Shown here: piece after piece, positions 52,864 through 61,376 of the stretch
How positions within the stretch are numbered: the first letter of the stretch is position 1
Layout of the letters: every line of letters starts with the position of its first letter
From: Mesorhizobium sp. WSM3862
GTDB lineage: Bacteria > Pseudomonadota > Alphaproteobacteria > Rhizobiales > Rhizobiaceae
Direction: 5' to 3'
DNA length: 64,000 bases
NCBI RefSeq assembly: GCF_002294985.1
Contig: NZ_NSGE01000002.1
Span: 558,001 to 622,000, forward strand
The notes under the pieces: generated by a model
Database searches by the model: none
Told to the model about the DNA's origin: nothing
Seen by the model: only the letters and a program-made list of their open reading frames with translations
Program-made: the position numbers and the translations under genes

Positions 52864-54345
52864 ATGGACACTTTGCAGGAAACAGCGGTGATGGATGAGA
52901 CGCTCGACCCGCCAGACTGGGCCGAGATGCAGGCCCTGTCGCATCGGATCGTCGAGGATGCCGTCGCTTATCTCAAGGATGTCCGGGATCGTCCGGTGTG
53001 GCGCCAAATGCCGGCCGAGGTTCGCGCCTTCTTTTCGGCGCCGCTGCCGCGCTCGCCGGCGCCGATAGCCGACGTCTATGGCGATGTCGCCCGCAACGTC
53101 ATGGCCTATCCGATGGGCAACATCCATCCGCGCTTCTGGTCCTGGTATATGGGCTCAAGCAATTTCACGGGCGCGCTGGGCGATTTCCTGGCGGCGATCC
53201 AGGGCTCGAACCTCGGCGGCGGCAATCACGCCGCCGGGCTGATGGACAGCCAGGTGGTCGACTGGTGCAAGGAGATGGTGGGCTTCCCGGCTTCGGCCAG
53301 CGGCACGCTTGTCAGCGGCGGCTCGATGGCCAACCTCATCGGTCTGACCGTCGCGCGCAATGCCAAAGCAGGCGTCGACGTGCGCGAAAGGGGTGTCGGG
53401 GCGATCCCAAAACCGTTGCGCTTCTACGCCTCGGACCAGGTCCATTCCTGCCACCGCAAGGCCATGGAAGCGCTCGGCCTCGGCAACCGGGCGCTGCGGC
53501 GGGTCGCGACCGACGCCGATCTGCGCATCGATGTCGATGCGCTCAAGACCGCCATCGCGGGAGACCGCGCGGCAGGTTTCAAGCCGGCTTGCATCATCGG
53601 CACCGCAGGAACCGTCAACACGGGCGCGATCGACGACTTGAGGGCGCTGGCCGTGTTGGCGGCAGAGGAAGACCTCTGGTTTCATGTCGATGGCTGCATC
53701 GGCGCCCTGATCGCCATCGCGCCTGAAAACAGATCGCTCGTTGCCGGCATCGAACGCGCCCATTCCATCGCGCTCGACCCGCACAAATGGCTGCACGCGC
53801 CCTTCGAAGCGGGCTGTGCGCTGGTTCGCGACGCCGTCGCCCACCGCAACACCTTCGCCGTCACGCCGGAATATCTGGAATCGACGCCGCGCGGCCTCGC
53901 TTCCGGGCAATGGCTGCACGACTACGGCCTGCAGACATCGCGCGGTTTTCGCGCGCTCAAGATCTGGATGGCGCTCAAGGAGCAAGGCGTCGAGAAATTC
54001 GGGCGGCTGATCGACCAGAACATCGCCCAGGCCGGTTATCTGACCGAGCTGATCCGGGCCGAGCCGGCGCTCGAGCTGACGGCGCCGACCACCATCAACA
54101 TCGTCTGCTTCCGCCATCGCCTGGACGGCGCCTCCGAGGAACGGCTCAAGGCGTTCAACACCGAAATCATGCTCAGGCTGCAGGAAGAAGGCATTGCAGC
54201 CGTGTCCGACACCACGGTGCACGGGCAGCATTGCCTGCGGGTCGCGATCACCAACCACCGCACCCGCCGCGACGACCTCGACCTCCTGCTGCGTGAGACG
54301 CTTCGCATCGGATTGGAAATCAAGACCGCGGCGCTACCAGACTGA
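52864..54345 (+). CDS. PLP-dependent amino-acid decarboxylase (AADC family)
   Basis: The 493-residue enzyme is of the aromatic-L-amino-acid/tyrosine decarboxylase group II type. The PLP lysine is K308 in ALDPHKWLHAPFEAG, the stacking histidine H194 in DQVHSCHRKAM and the Asp that pairs with the pyridine nitrogen D276 in WFHVDGCIG. It removes CO2 from an aromatic or related amino acid; the substrate is not fixed. It follows the cysteine-synthase-like gene by about 90 bases on the same strand (GGGGGGAGG precedes the ATG) and converges with the second SARP-like gene. Confidence 0.9.
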   Translation: MDTLQETAVMDETLDPPDWAEMQALSHRIVEDAVAYLKDVRDRPVWRQMPAEVRAFFSAPLPRSPAPIADVYGDVARNVMAYPMGNIHPRFWSWYMGSSNFTGALGDFLAAIQGSNLGGGNHAAGLMDSQVVDWCKEMVGFPASASGTLVSGGSMANLIGLTVARNAKAGVDVRERGVGAIPKPLRFYASDQVHSCHRKAMEALGLGNRALRRVATDADLRIDVDALKTAIAGDRAAGFKPACIIGTAGTVNTGAIDDLRALAVLAAEEDLWFHVDGCIGALIAIAPENRSLVAGIERAHSIALDPHKWLHAPFEAGCALVRDAVAHRNTFAVTPEYLESTPRGLASGQWLHDYGLQTSRGFRALKIWMALKEQGVEKFGRLIDQNIAQAGYLTELIRAEPALELTAPTTINIVCFRHRLDGASEERLKAFNTEIMLRLQEEGIAAVSDTTVHGQHCLRVAITNHRTRRDDLDLLLRETLRIGLEIKTAALPD

Positions 54346-54365
54346 CGAGAGAGCGCCAAGACATG

Positions 54366-56378
54366 TCATTCCGGGAGGCCGGCCAGCCGTAGCGCCTCAA
54401 CATATTTGGCGAAATATTCTGGCCTGATCTGCCCTACCCGATGCTTGAGGTTGGAAAGCTTCAGTTGCGGGTCGAGCTCCAGCGAGCGCGCGATGTGCCT
54501 GCTCGCGGCATCCAGCCTGCCGGCCATGGCGTTGCTGGCGGCCGCCACACGCAGGCCGGTGAGATAATAGGGCTGCGCGCGCGACGCCGCCTCGGCGAGC
54601 GGCCAGGCGGCGTCGTAGCGGCCGGCCACGAAGTGAGCGAAGGCAGTGAAGGTCTGCATGAAGAAGGTCAGCGGATCGAGCGGGCTCAGCCGCCTTGCCC
54701 GCGACATGTGCTCGATTGCGATGTCCGGGTCGCCATGGCAGGCCTTGAGGCAGCCGCTGGCGCTCCAGGCGGCTGCGCAGTTCGGGTTGAGCACGAGCGC
54801 GCGGTCGGCCAGTGCCGATCCGGCCTCGTAATCGCCGGTGACATAACCCAGCGCCAGGCCGCTGAAAGCCAGCGCCACCGCATCGTCCTTGCCGGCGATA
54901 GCCACGTCGCCGACCAGCCTGGATACCTCGGCTGTTTCCTTCTGCCGGTCGGTCATCCAGCCATTCGCCATGCGCCAGAAATAGCACCAGGCGGCAGCGC
55001 CTTCCGCGGCGGCAAAATCGGGGTCGAGCTGGATGGCCCTGTAGAACTGTGGCAACGCCTCCTCCAGCCCTTCTCTCGTCCAGCGGTAAAGGCTCGCCAT
55101 GCCGCGCAGATAGTGGTCATAAGCGTCGAGGCTCTCGGTCGGCTTGCGCTTGGCGCGCGCCATCTCGGCCTGTTCGAGTCTTGGTGAAATTGCGCCGATG
55201 ACACTGGAGGCAACGAGGTCCTGCAGTTCGAACACCTCCGAGACATCGCCTTCGAAGCGGTCGGCCCAGAGATTTACTCCCGCCGACGCCTCGATAAGCT
55301 GACCTGCCACCCGAAGCCGGCTGCCGGCCTTGCGGACACTGCCCTCCAGCACATAGCGCACCCCGAGCTCGCGTGCCACGCGGGTGACGTCGACCGCCTG
55401 GCCCTTGTAGGCGAAGGCGGAATTCCGCGCGATCACGAACAGCCAGCTGACATGCGACAGCGCCGTCGTGATCTCCTCGACAACGCCGTCAGTGAAGTAT
55501 TCCTGCTCGGCATCGCCGCTCATGTTCTGGAACGGCAGGACCGCGATCGACGGCTTTTCCGGCACCGAAACGACAGGACGAGGCGCCTTCGCTTCCGGGC
55601 GGGACAGTTCGGCCTCGGGCTGGCCATAGTCGGCTATCGAACCCTTCAGCGCCATTGGCGCCTCGATGCGTTCGATCAGCGCCCGCGTCGCTTCCTCAGG
55701 CTCGACGCCGAGCTCGCGCTTGAGCGCTTCCTTACAGGCCAGGAACTGACGAAAGGCGTCGTTGGTCCGGCCGTGGCGGCGGAAGACGCGGATCAGGGCG
55801 CGGTGGGCCTGCTCGGCGCATGGGTCGGACGTCACTAGCCGCTCAGCCAGTCTTTCGCAGGCCTGCTCCTCGCGTTCACCGAGTTCCGGCAGGAGGCTCA
55901 GCCGTTCGGCCAGGTCCGACGCCTTGCGGGTGTAGTTCGCCCGAAGCGGCGCAAGCCATTCGTCGATTTCGCCGGGGGATGGCAGTCCGTCGAGCAGGTC
56001 GCCCCGGTACAGGTCGGCAGCTGCAGCGAGGCTCGCGCCGTCATCGGCCTGGCTGTTCCGGTCGAAAATCCAGATGTCGGCCTCGTTGTCATTCGCCACC
56101 AGCCAGATGGTGTCGGCATTGCCTTCGATGCGAATGGCCTCGTTGCCGGTGGACGGAAACAGCCGCCTGATGTCGACCAGGGCCTGGCGCAGGCTGTTTC
56201 GCGCCTGCTGCTCGCCGCTGTCGGTCCACAGCATCGCCCCCACCTTCTCGCGGCGAAGCCCTTTCGGGCCGGCCAGAACCAGCGCGGCAAAGAGCAGCGA
56301 CGTCTTGCGCGTCGCGAAGTGCAGAGGTTGCCCGCCTGCGGAGACAACCTCGATGCCGCCAAGCAATCGAATGTGCAT
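54366..56378 (-). CDS. SARP/BTAD-type regulator with TolB-like and TPR regions (B)
   Basis: The 670-residue protein has the same domain order as regulator A. An N-terminal winged helix (HIRLLGGIEVVSAGGQPLHF, TRKTSLLFAALVLAGPKGLR) and a BTAD domain (to about 245) are followed by a Pro-rich linker, a TolB/FlgO-like region (SIAVLPFQNMSGDAEQEYFT) with GVRYVLEGSVRKAGSRLRV, and TPR-like units (YRAIQLDPDFAAAEGAAAWC). The FQNMSGDAEQEYF motif is widespread in such proteins. It is convergent with the decarboxylase gene and divergent from the small DUF1127-like gene. Signal and target are unknown. Confidence 0.85.
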   Translation of the reverse strand: MHIRLLGGIEVVSAGGQPLHFATRKTSLLFAALVLAGPKGLRREKVGAMLWTDSGEQQARNSLRQALVDIRRLFPSTGNEAIRIEGNADTIWLVANDNEADIWIFDRNSQADDGASLAAAADLYRGDLLDGLPSPGEIDEWLAPLRANYTRKASDLAERLSLLPELGEREEQACERLAERLVTSDPCAEQAHRALIRVFRRHGRTNDAFRQFLACKEALKRELGVEPEEATRALIERIEAPMALKGSIADYGQPEAELSRPEAKAPRPVVSVPEKPSIAVLPFQNMSGDAEQEYFTDGVVEEITTALSHVSWLFVIARNSAFAYKGQAVDVTRVARELGVRYVLEGSVRKAGSRLRVAGQLIEASAGVNLWADRFEGDVSEVFELQDLVASSVIGAISPRLEQAEMARAKRKPTESLDAYDHYLRGMASLYRWTREGLEEALPQFYRAIQLDPDFAAAEGAAAWCYFWRMANGWMTDRQKETAEVSRLVGDVAIAGKDDAVALAFSGLALGYVTGDYEAGSALADRALVLNPNCAAAWSASGCLKACHGDPDIAIEHMSRARRLSPLDPLTFFMQTFTAFAHFVAGRYDAAWPLAEAASRAQPYYLTGLRVAAASNAMAGRLDAASRHIARSLELDPQLKLSNLKHRVGQIRPEYFAKYVEALRLAGLPE

Positions 56379-56538
56379 CCGGGGCCCCGTGAAACAGCGT
56401 TAAGCAGAATACCATGTCCCGCCGCCGACTTAACGACGATTTTGCGGGGTTTTTCCTGCGGTTTCACGCCTGGACGAACGTTGCCAAAGCGCGCCGATGA
56501 GACACTGCCCTCGTGAGTTCGAACGAGGGAGAATGACA

Positions 56539-56775
56539 ATGACCTACATCAATATCAGAACCTGCCAGCCGAGCACCCGAGTTGCCGGCACGCTCGCCGC
56601 CAAGATCGCGTTAATCTTCGCCGGGTTCCAGCGCCGGTATCAGGACGCCATGCAGCGCAGGGCTTTGGCCGGTCTGTCCATTTCGGAGCTGAAGGATTTC
56701 GGCTATCCGGCCGATGAAGCCCCCGCGGATGCTGCGGCGCGCAGCCGCACCGCCGGGCGCCGCCCGCTGCGGTGA
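56539..56775 (+). CDS. Small DUF1127-like protein
   Basis: This 78-residue protein is basic. Its core RRALAGLSISELKDFGYPAD matches the DUF1127 signature (LxxLSxxELxDIGL) found in small rhizobial proteins, some of which bind RNA or act in phosphate and carbon stress. The C-terminus is Arg/Ala-rich. GAGGGAG lies seven bases before the ATG at 56539; an ATG six bases earlier is too close to that site. It is divergent from SARP-like regulator B. A minus-strand frameshifted gene reads into it in antisense. Confidence 0.7.
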   Translation: MTYINIRTCQPSTRVAGTLAAKIALIFAGFQRRYQDAMQRRALAGLSISELKDFGYPADEAPADAAARSRTAGRRPLR

Positions 56776-56796
56776 ATCCGTCGCTTCTCCCGGAAT

Positions 56797-57166
56797 TCAG
56801 GCCAGCGGCGCGCCCGGCAGATAAAGCGCAATCGGCCGGATCTCGTAGACGGCGGTGGGATTGACGCGCCTGAGATCGCGCGCCCACCGCTATCGCCTCG
56901 TCCTGGTTGGCGCAATCCAGCACATAGAGGCCCAGCAACTGCTCCTTGGTCTCGGCAAAGGGGCCGTCGATCACCATGCCGTCGCCCGGACCGCGCAGCG
57001 TGACGGCTTTCGCCGTCTCGCCCAGCCTTGCCGCCGGGCCCAGCTTGCCGGCGCGGGTCAGCCTGTCGTTGATCTCGAGCAGGTCTTTCATGACGGCTGC
57101 ATCCTCGTCGGGCGTCCAGGACTGGACGGTCTCTTCGACGTGATAGGCAAGGATTGCGTAGAACAT
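56797..57166 (-). pseudogene. YCII-family protein gene, frameshifted near its 3' end
   Basis: From the ATG at 57166 the frame gives a normal YCII-related start (FYAILAYHVEETVQSWTPDE) and the family segment GPFAETKEQLLGLYVLDCAN. After DEAIAVG, at about 56879-56890 (minus-strand GCGGTGGGCGCGCG), the frame breaks. One extra base is implied: dropping it restores WARDLRRVNPTAVYEIRPIA and ends LPGAPLA-TGA at 56797, the normal length of about 120. As read, the frame instead runs on for about 200 residues over the DUF1127-like gene. Either a real loss-of-function or a sequencing error. YCII proteins are small ferredoxin-like proteins of unknown enzymatic role. Confidence 0.75.
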
Positions 57167-57372
57167 GGTTCGGTTCCTCGTGCGGGGATCCGAAAATCAG
57201 AATCGATTTTTGCGTCGCTGACCTTCGGTTCGGTAAGGGTCATGCACCAAATTGAAGTGCTACGGCATCCCGCGTCCTGGAGGACGCACGGCGCTTTAGG
57301 GCGGGCTGCACTATCACAAGGATGGCGCGGCTGATCCAGTCCTCTGGAGCAGCCGGGAAAGCGCTTGCTGAC

Positions 57373-58782
57373 TCAAGCTGCCAGCGGCAGGCGCAGCTCC
57401 GTCAGCAGGCCGCCGCCGGGATGGTTGGAAAGGCTGATCTCGCCGCCGGCGCCGCGGGCGATGTTGCGGGCGATGGTCAAGCCGAGGCCAAGCCCGCCGG
57501 TCTCGCGGTTGCGCGACTGTTCGAGGCGCACGAAGGAACCGAACACCTGATCCAGCTTTGCCTGCGGAATGCCCGGCCCTTCATCGCGGATGCTGAGCGT
57601 GATTGTGTCGCCAGAGCGCTGCACGCCGATATGCGCCTTCTTGCCATAGGTGACGGCGTTCTGGACTAGATTGGTGATGCAGCGGCGCAGCGCCACCGGC
57701 CGCGCGATGCAGACCAGGCCGCGCGAAGGCGTGGCGTCCTCGTCGAACGAAGCGTCCTCGAACATGTCGGCGACCGCCTCCACCAGCGACCAGAAGTCGA
57801 TCCGCTCGGCCTTTTCCTCGGTGACCTCGAATTTGGCGAAGTCGATCACCGAGCTTGCGATGCTCTCGATGTCGGCAAGGTCATGCGCCAGCGCTTCACG
57901 GGCCGGCGATTTGCGCAGCAGCTCGAGACGCAATCGCATCCTGGTCAGCGGCGTGCGCAGATCATGCGCCAGTGCCGCCGCCAGGTGCTCGCGGTCCTCG
58001 ACATAGTCGCGCAGGCGCATCTGCATGGCGTTGACCGCCTTTGCCGCGGCGCGGATCTCGCGGCTGCCGGTCTCGGCGATGGGCGGGCTTTTGAGGTCCT
58101 TGCCGATGCGGTTCACCGCGGTCTCCATCATGCGATAGGGTGCGGTCAGCCGGCGCAGCGACCAGATCGACATCACGATGATCAGTCCCGCTATCAGCGA
58201 ATAGAGCGGCAGGCTATCCCAACTCAGGATCGGCCCAGCCGGCGTGATCGGCTCGGTGAAGTTCAGCCACTGGCCGTCGGAAAAGCGCAGCGATGCCGTC
58301 AGCTTGTCGCTCTGGGCGAAATCCGCGGCCAGCACCAGCAGATCGCGCTCGACCTGGCCGACATCCTTGTTCATCACCTGACCGTCCGGGACATCGGCTT
58401 CCTGCGTTGCCGGATCGCGCCGCACACGCGCGTCGGTGATGCCGAACTTGGACAGGCGGCCGACCAGGATGTCCTCCAGCTCGGCTAGCTGGTCATCGCC
58501 GGCGATCGAGGAAGTGACGGCGGGGGTGTCCGAAACGGTCAATGCGTAGGTGGCATTGAACAGGCCGGACGCGGTCGTCTTGCGTTCTTCAGGCGTGGCG
58601 TCATGCATCAGCTGCACCAGCGAATAGGCGCGGTCGTTCAGCCGGTAGAGATCAACCACATCGTTGGCAGCGGCGCGGTCGCGCGCCACGATATAAAGCG
58701 TCGCGACCTGGCTGATCATCAGGCCGGCAATGACGATGAGCAGAACCCAGACAGGCAGGGTTTGCGGCAGCAAGCGTCTCAT
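57373..58782 (-). CDS. Sensor histidine kinase (EnvZ-like)
   Basis: The 469-residue kinase has a membrane helix at residues about 10-32, a periplasmic sensor of about 150 residues, a second helix near 193-210 and a HAMP domain (SLRRLTAPYRMMETAVNRIG). The phospho-accepting histidine is H273 in AALAHDLRTPLTRMRLRLEL. N box LVQNAVTYGKKA, G1 RDEGPGIP and G2 GLGLGLTIARNIA complete the ATPase. The start overlaps the response regulator stop (ATGA), so the pair is coupled. The input signal is unknown. Confidence 0.93.
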   Translation of the reverse strand: MRRLLPQTLPVWVLLIVIAGLMISQVATLYIVARDRAAANDVVDLYRLNDRAYSLVQLMHDATPEERKTTASGLFNATYALTVSDTPAVTSSIAGDDQLAELEDILVGRLSKFGITDARVRRDPATQEADVPDGQVMNKDVGQVERDLLVLAADFAQSDKLTASLRFSDGQWLNFTEPITPAGPILSWDSLPLYSLIAGLIIVMSIWSLRRLTAPYRMMETAVNRIGKDLKSPPIAETGSREIRAAAKAVNAMQMRLRDYVEDREHLAAALAHDLRTPLTRMRLRLELLRKSPAREALAHDLADIESIASSVIDFAKFEVTEEKAERIDFWSLVEAVADMFEDASFDEDATPSRGLVCIARPVALRRCITNLVQNAVTYGKKAHIGVQRSGDTITLSIRDEGPGIPQAKLDQVFGSFVRLEQSRNRETGGLGLGLTIARNIARGAGGEISLSNHPGGGLLTELRLPLAA

Positions 58783-59495
58783 TCGGAGGTCGTTTCGGGC
58801 AGAAACTGATAGCCGCCGCTGCGCACCGTCAAGATCAGCTTCGGCGTCTTGGGATCGTCCTCCATCTTGCGGCGCAGGCGGCTGACCAGGATGTCGACGC
58901 TGCGATCGAAGCTGTAACCGGTGTCGCCGCCGGACAACTCGATGAGCTGCTCGCGGGTGAGAACGCGTTGCGCGCTCTTGACGAAGGTCTGCAGCAGGTT
59001 GAACTCCGCCATCGTCAGTTCCACCCGCACGTCGTCGGGCGCCGTCAGCCGGCGGCGCGAGCAATCCATGGTCCAGCCGGCAAAGCGGTAGATCTGCTTG
59101 GCTGTGGGCCGGCGCGGCTCGGCCGTGCCGTTGCGCCTCAGCACCGCTCGGATGCGGGCGAGCAATTCGCGCGGATCGAAGGGTTTCGGCACATAGTCAT
59201 CAGCCCCCATCTCGAGGCCGACGACGCGATCCGTCGTCTCGGTCACCGCGGTCAGCATGATGATCGGTGTGGTGTGATTGGCGCGGATCTCGCGGCACAG
59301 TTCCAGCCCGCTTTTACCGGGAAGCATCACATCGAGCACGATCAGGTCGACCTGCGCCCGGCGGAGAATCGACTCCATCTCGGTGCCGTCGGCGGCCACC
59401 GTCGTGCGCAGCCCCCGCTTCTGGAAAAATTCCTGAAGCAGGTCGCGTATGCCCTTGTCGTCATCGACGATCAATATGTGCGAGTCGGATTTCAC
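58779..59495 (-). CDS. OmpR-family response regulator
   Basis: The 238-residue protein has a receiver with DDD at 11-13 and D55 in LIVLDVMLPGKSGLEL, then an OmpR winged helix (TMAEFNLLQTFVKSAQRVLT, FDRSVDILVSRLRRKMED). I take the GTG at 59495 as start because the sequence from there (KSDSHILIVDDDKGIR) is that of the family, and GGGG precedes it; the ATG at 59564 would add 23 atypical residues. It is translationally coupled to the EnvZ-like kinase. The three small exported proteins on the other strand are candidate targets. Confidence 0.92.
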   Translation of the reverse strand: MKSDSHILIVDDDKGIRDLLQEFFQKRGLRTTVAADGTEMESILRRAQVDLIVLDVMLPGKSGLELCREIRANHTTPIIMLTAVTETTDRVVGLEMGADDYVPKPFDPRELLARIRAVLRRNGTAEPRRPTAKQIYRFAGWTMDCSRRRLTAPDDVRVELTMAEFNLLQTFVKSAQRVLTREQLIELSGGDTGYSFDRSVDILVSRLRRKMEDDPKTPKLILTVRSGGYQFLPETTSE

Positions 59496-59733
59496 GAGAA
59501 CCCCGCGATTTGCTGTAGCCAAGCCGCCCTTCGGTGAGCACCAACACGATAGAATTCGGGCCATATCTTGGCCAGTGGCGGCGACGTGGGACGGAATGGC
59601 TTCCCCAGAAACAATTCAGAAACAAAATTCTACAGTCGGGAAAAACTCGTGAAAAATTTCAAGGGCATAACTGCTGCCGTGGCGGTCAGGTCATCGGCTG
59701 CGACGCAAGTTTCCGGAGTAACGGGCAAGACCG

Positions 59734-60036
59734 ATGCAGAGGTTCTGGATCAGCGTGATGGGTGCTTTGCTCAGCATGTCCCTCATCACAGCCGCAGTCG
59801 GGGCCTCCAACGCAAAGGTAACGCCGCTGACCCGGACCGAGCGCTGCACCAATCTCAACCGTCAAGTTGACGAAGCCCTCGAAACCCATGCCGCGGCAAC
59901 GCAGGTCACCGCGGCGAAGGCGCTTCAAAGAAAGGGAAACCGGTTCTGCGCTGCCAAGAAACAGGCGCAGGGCATCCGGATGCTCGCAAACGCTTTGAAG
60001 CTCCTTGGAGTGACACCGATCGACCCGGTTCAGTGA
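59734..60036 (+). CDS. Small exported protein, unknown function
   Basis: The 100-residue protein has a signal peptide (FWISVMGALLSMSLITAAVG) with cleavage near VGA|SN, then a helical, basic mature part with two cysteines (RTERCTNLNRQ and GNRFCAAKKQ), which could form one disulphide. I recognise no domain. It is the first of three small plus-strand genes next to a divergent two-component system, 238 bases from the response regulator start. Confidence 0.7.
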   Translation: MQRFWISVMGALLSMSLITAAVGASNAKVTPLTRTERCTNLNRQVDEALETHAAATQVTAAKALQRKGNRFCAAKKQAQGIRMLANALKLLGVTPIDPVQ

Positions 60037-60076
60037 CGCTCAACTCCTCGACCCGCATGAAAAAGGAAATGAAGCC

Positions 60077-60325
60077 ATGACAAAGTCCCTCCTCTCCGCC
60101 CTCGGCCTCGCTGTTGCTCTCGCTTTCTCGATGCCGGCTGTCAGCAACGCCGCCGCCACGACGACCGCCGCTCCGGCCGCCTCGACCACGACCACGGCTC
60201 CGGCCGCTGACGCTACGGCGAAGACCGCTCCGAAGAAGGTCGCCGCCAAGAAGGCCTGCAAGGTGACCAAGACCCACAAGTGCCCGGTCAAGAAGGCCCC
60301 GAAGAAGGACGCGAAGAAGTCCTAA
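60077..60325 (+). CDS. Small exported Ala/Thr/Lys-rich protein
   Basis: The 82-residue protein has a signal peptide (KSLLSALGLAVALAFSMPAV, cleavage near SNA|AA), a low-complexity middle of Ala, Thr and Pro (TTAAPAASTTTTAPAAD) and a Lys-rich tail with two cysteines (KKACKVTKTHKCPVKK). The basic tail could bind DNA, peptidoglycan or lipid. AAGGA lies upstream of the ATG. Such proteins are common in rhizobia but unnamed. It is 41 bases after the previous small gene. Confidence 0.7.
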   Translation: MTKSLLSALGLAVALAFSMPAVSNAAATTTAAPAASTTTTAPAADATAKTAPKKVAAKKACKVTKTHKCPVKKAPKKDAKKS

Positions 60326-60469
60326 TCCAGGCTTCGATCCTGATCTTTCAAGACCGCTCCGGCCGAAACCGGCCGGGGCGGCTTCCAGCGGCCGAATCCT
60401 GACACCGGCAGCTTGCGCCGCGCCACTTCCTTAACCCGATCGCAATGCCGGTGCCGTAGGACAATCCGC

Positions 60470-60811
60470 ATGAAGAAGCGGCTTTCGTCCATGATGCGCT
60501 CGCTGGCTCTCGGCGGCTTGGTTGCCACCGCGGCAGCAAGAGCGCTGATCATCTTGACAGCCAGCCCAGTGCCGGATCCCGCCAGCGGCAGGACCGAGCC
60601 GGAACTTTTCGCGCCGGCCATCTCATCGAGCTTCGACTACATCACGCCGGCACAGAGCTGGGTCCTGATAGTGCTGACGGGCGCGACGCTGATCGGCTTC
60701 GTCGCCTGGATGATTGGCGCGTTCATGGAGCGCGGTTCCAACATGGACGACGGTGCGTCGCACGATCGGTCGGCAGGGGCGTTGAAGCGCAAACAACGCT
60801 ATCCCACATAA
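60470..60811 (+). CDS. Small two-helix membrane protein
   Basis: The product of 113 residues has one hydrophobic segment near the N-terminus (LALGGLVATAAARALIILTA), a loop, and a second helix near residues 66-86 (VLIVLTGATLIGFVAWMIGA). The C-terminus is polar and basic. I recognise no domain. The ATG at 60470 puts a KKR stretch before the first helix, as in inner-membrane proteins. The ribosome site is weak. It could share a transcript with the two small exported proteins upstream. Confidence 0.55.
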   Translation: MKKRLSSMMRSLALGGLVATAAARALIILTASPVPDPASGRTEPELFAPAISSSFDYITPAQSWVLIVLTGATLIGFVAWMIGAFMERGSNMDDGASHDRSAGALKRKQRYPT

Positions 60812-60916
60812 GCCTTCATCGTCCCTCGATTCTCCGCCCTCCAGCGGACAAATGGACAAATGCTTCCCTGCCTGAGGAAGTGCAAGCCAGACCCAGTTTC
60901 CAACTGGTGAATTCCA

Positions 60917-61222
60917 ATGCCTGAGACCGTCCTCAAACCGCGTACCAAGACGCAGCCGAAGACCGAGCGGCCGAAGCTCTACAAGGTCATCCTGGTCAAT
61001 GACGACTTCACGCCGCGGGAGTTCGTGGTGACGGTGCTTAAAGGCGAGTTCAAGCTCAGCGAGGATCAGGCGCATCGCGTGATGATCACCGCGCATACAC
61101 GCGGCGTCTGCGTGGTCGCCGTCTTCACGCGCGACGTTGCCGAGACCAAGGCCGCGCGAGCAACCGACGCCGGTAAGGCCAAGGGCTATCCGCTGCTGTT
61201 CACGACCGAGCCGGAAGAGTAG
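60917..61222 (+). CDS. clpS: ClpS-type N-degron adaptor
   Basis: The 101-residue protein is of the ClpS fold. The N-degron pocket residues N28, D29, D30 (LVNDDFTPREFVVTVL) and the histidine in VMITAHTRGVCVVAVF are visible, with the closing YPLLFTTEPEE. ClpS delivers proteins with destabilising N-terminal residues to ClpAP. The sequence is shorter and more diverged than the main ClpS, and no clpA gene follows, so it is likely a second paralogue (ClpS2-type), as known in other alphaproteobacteria. That last point is inferred from context. Confidence 0.88.
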   Translation: MPETVLKPRTKTQPKTERPKLYKVILVNDDFTPREFVVTVLKGEFKLSEDQAHRVMITAHTRGVCVVAVFTRDVAETKAARATDAGKAKGYPLLFTTEPEE

Positions 61223-61314
61223 GGCAGCTCTGCCTCGCCCGTGTACTGAGAGGGAAAGCGAGGCCGCCGGCCGAGCAGGGTGAGGGTGGGACCAAGCCGC
61301 CATATTCGATTGGT

Positions 61315-61372
61315 GGACGACGCCCCTCATCGGCGCTTCGGGCACCTTTCCCCGGAAGGGGGAGACGGAAAA
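61315..61372. repeat. Degenerate RIME-like palindromic repeat
   Basis: The stretch ACGCCCCTCATCGGCGCTTC followed by CACCTTTCCCCGGAAGGGGG has the same building blocks (CCCCTCAT..., CCTT-CCCC-GGGG) as the block at 39471-39677, with several mismatches. It lies in the gap between clpS and the convergent VWA-like gene. Confidence 0.5.
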
Positions 61373-61376
61373 GGCT

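Noticed and set aside
56555..57166. A genuine 203-residue protein from the YCII frame as it stands
   Set aside because: Residues after DEAIAVG match no family and lie antisense to another gene, while a one-base correction gives a normal YCII C-terminus.
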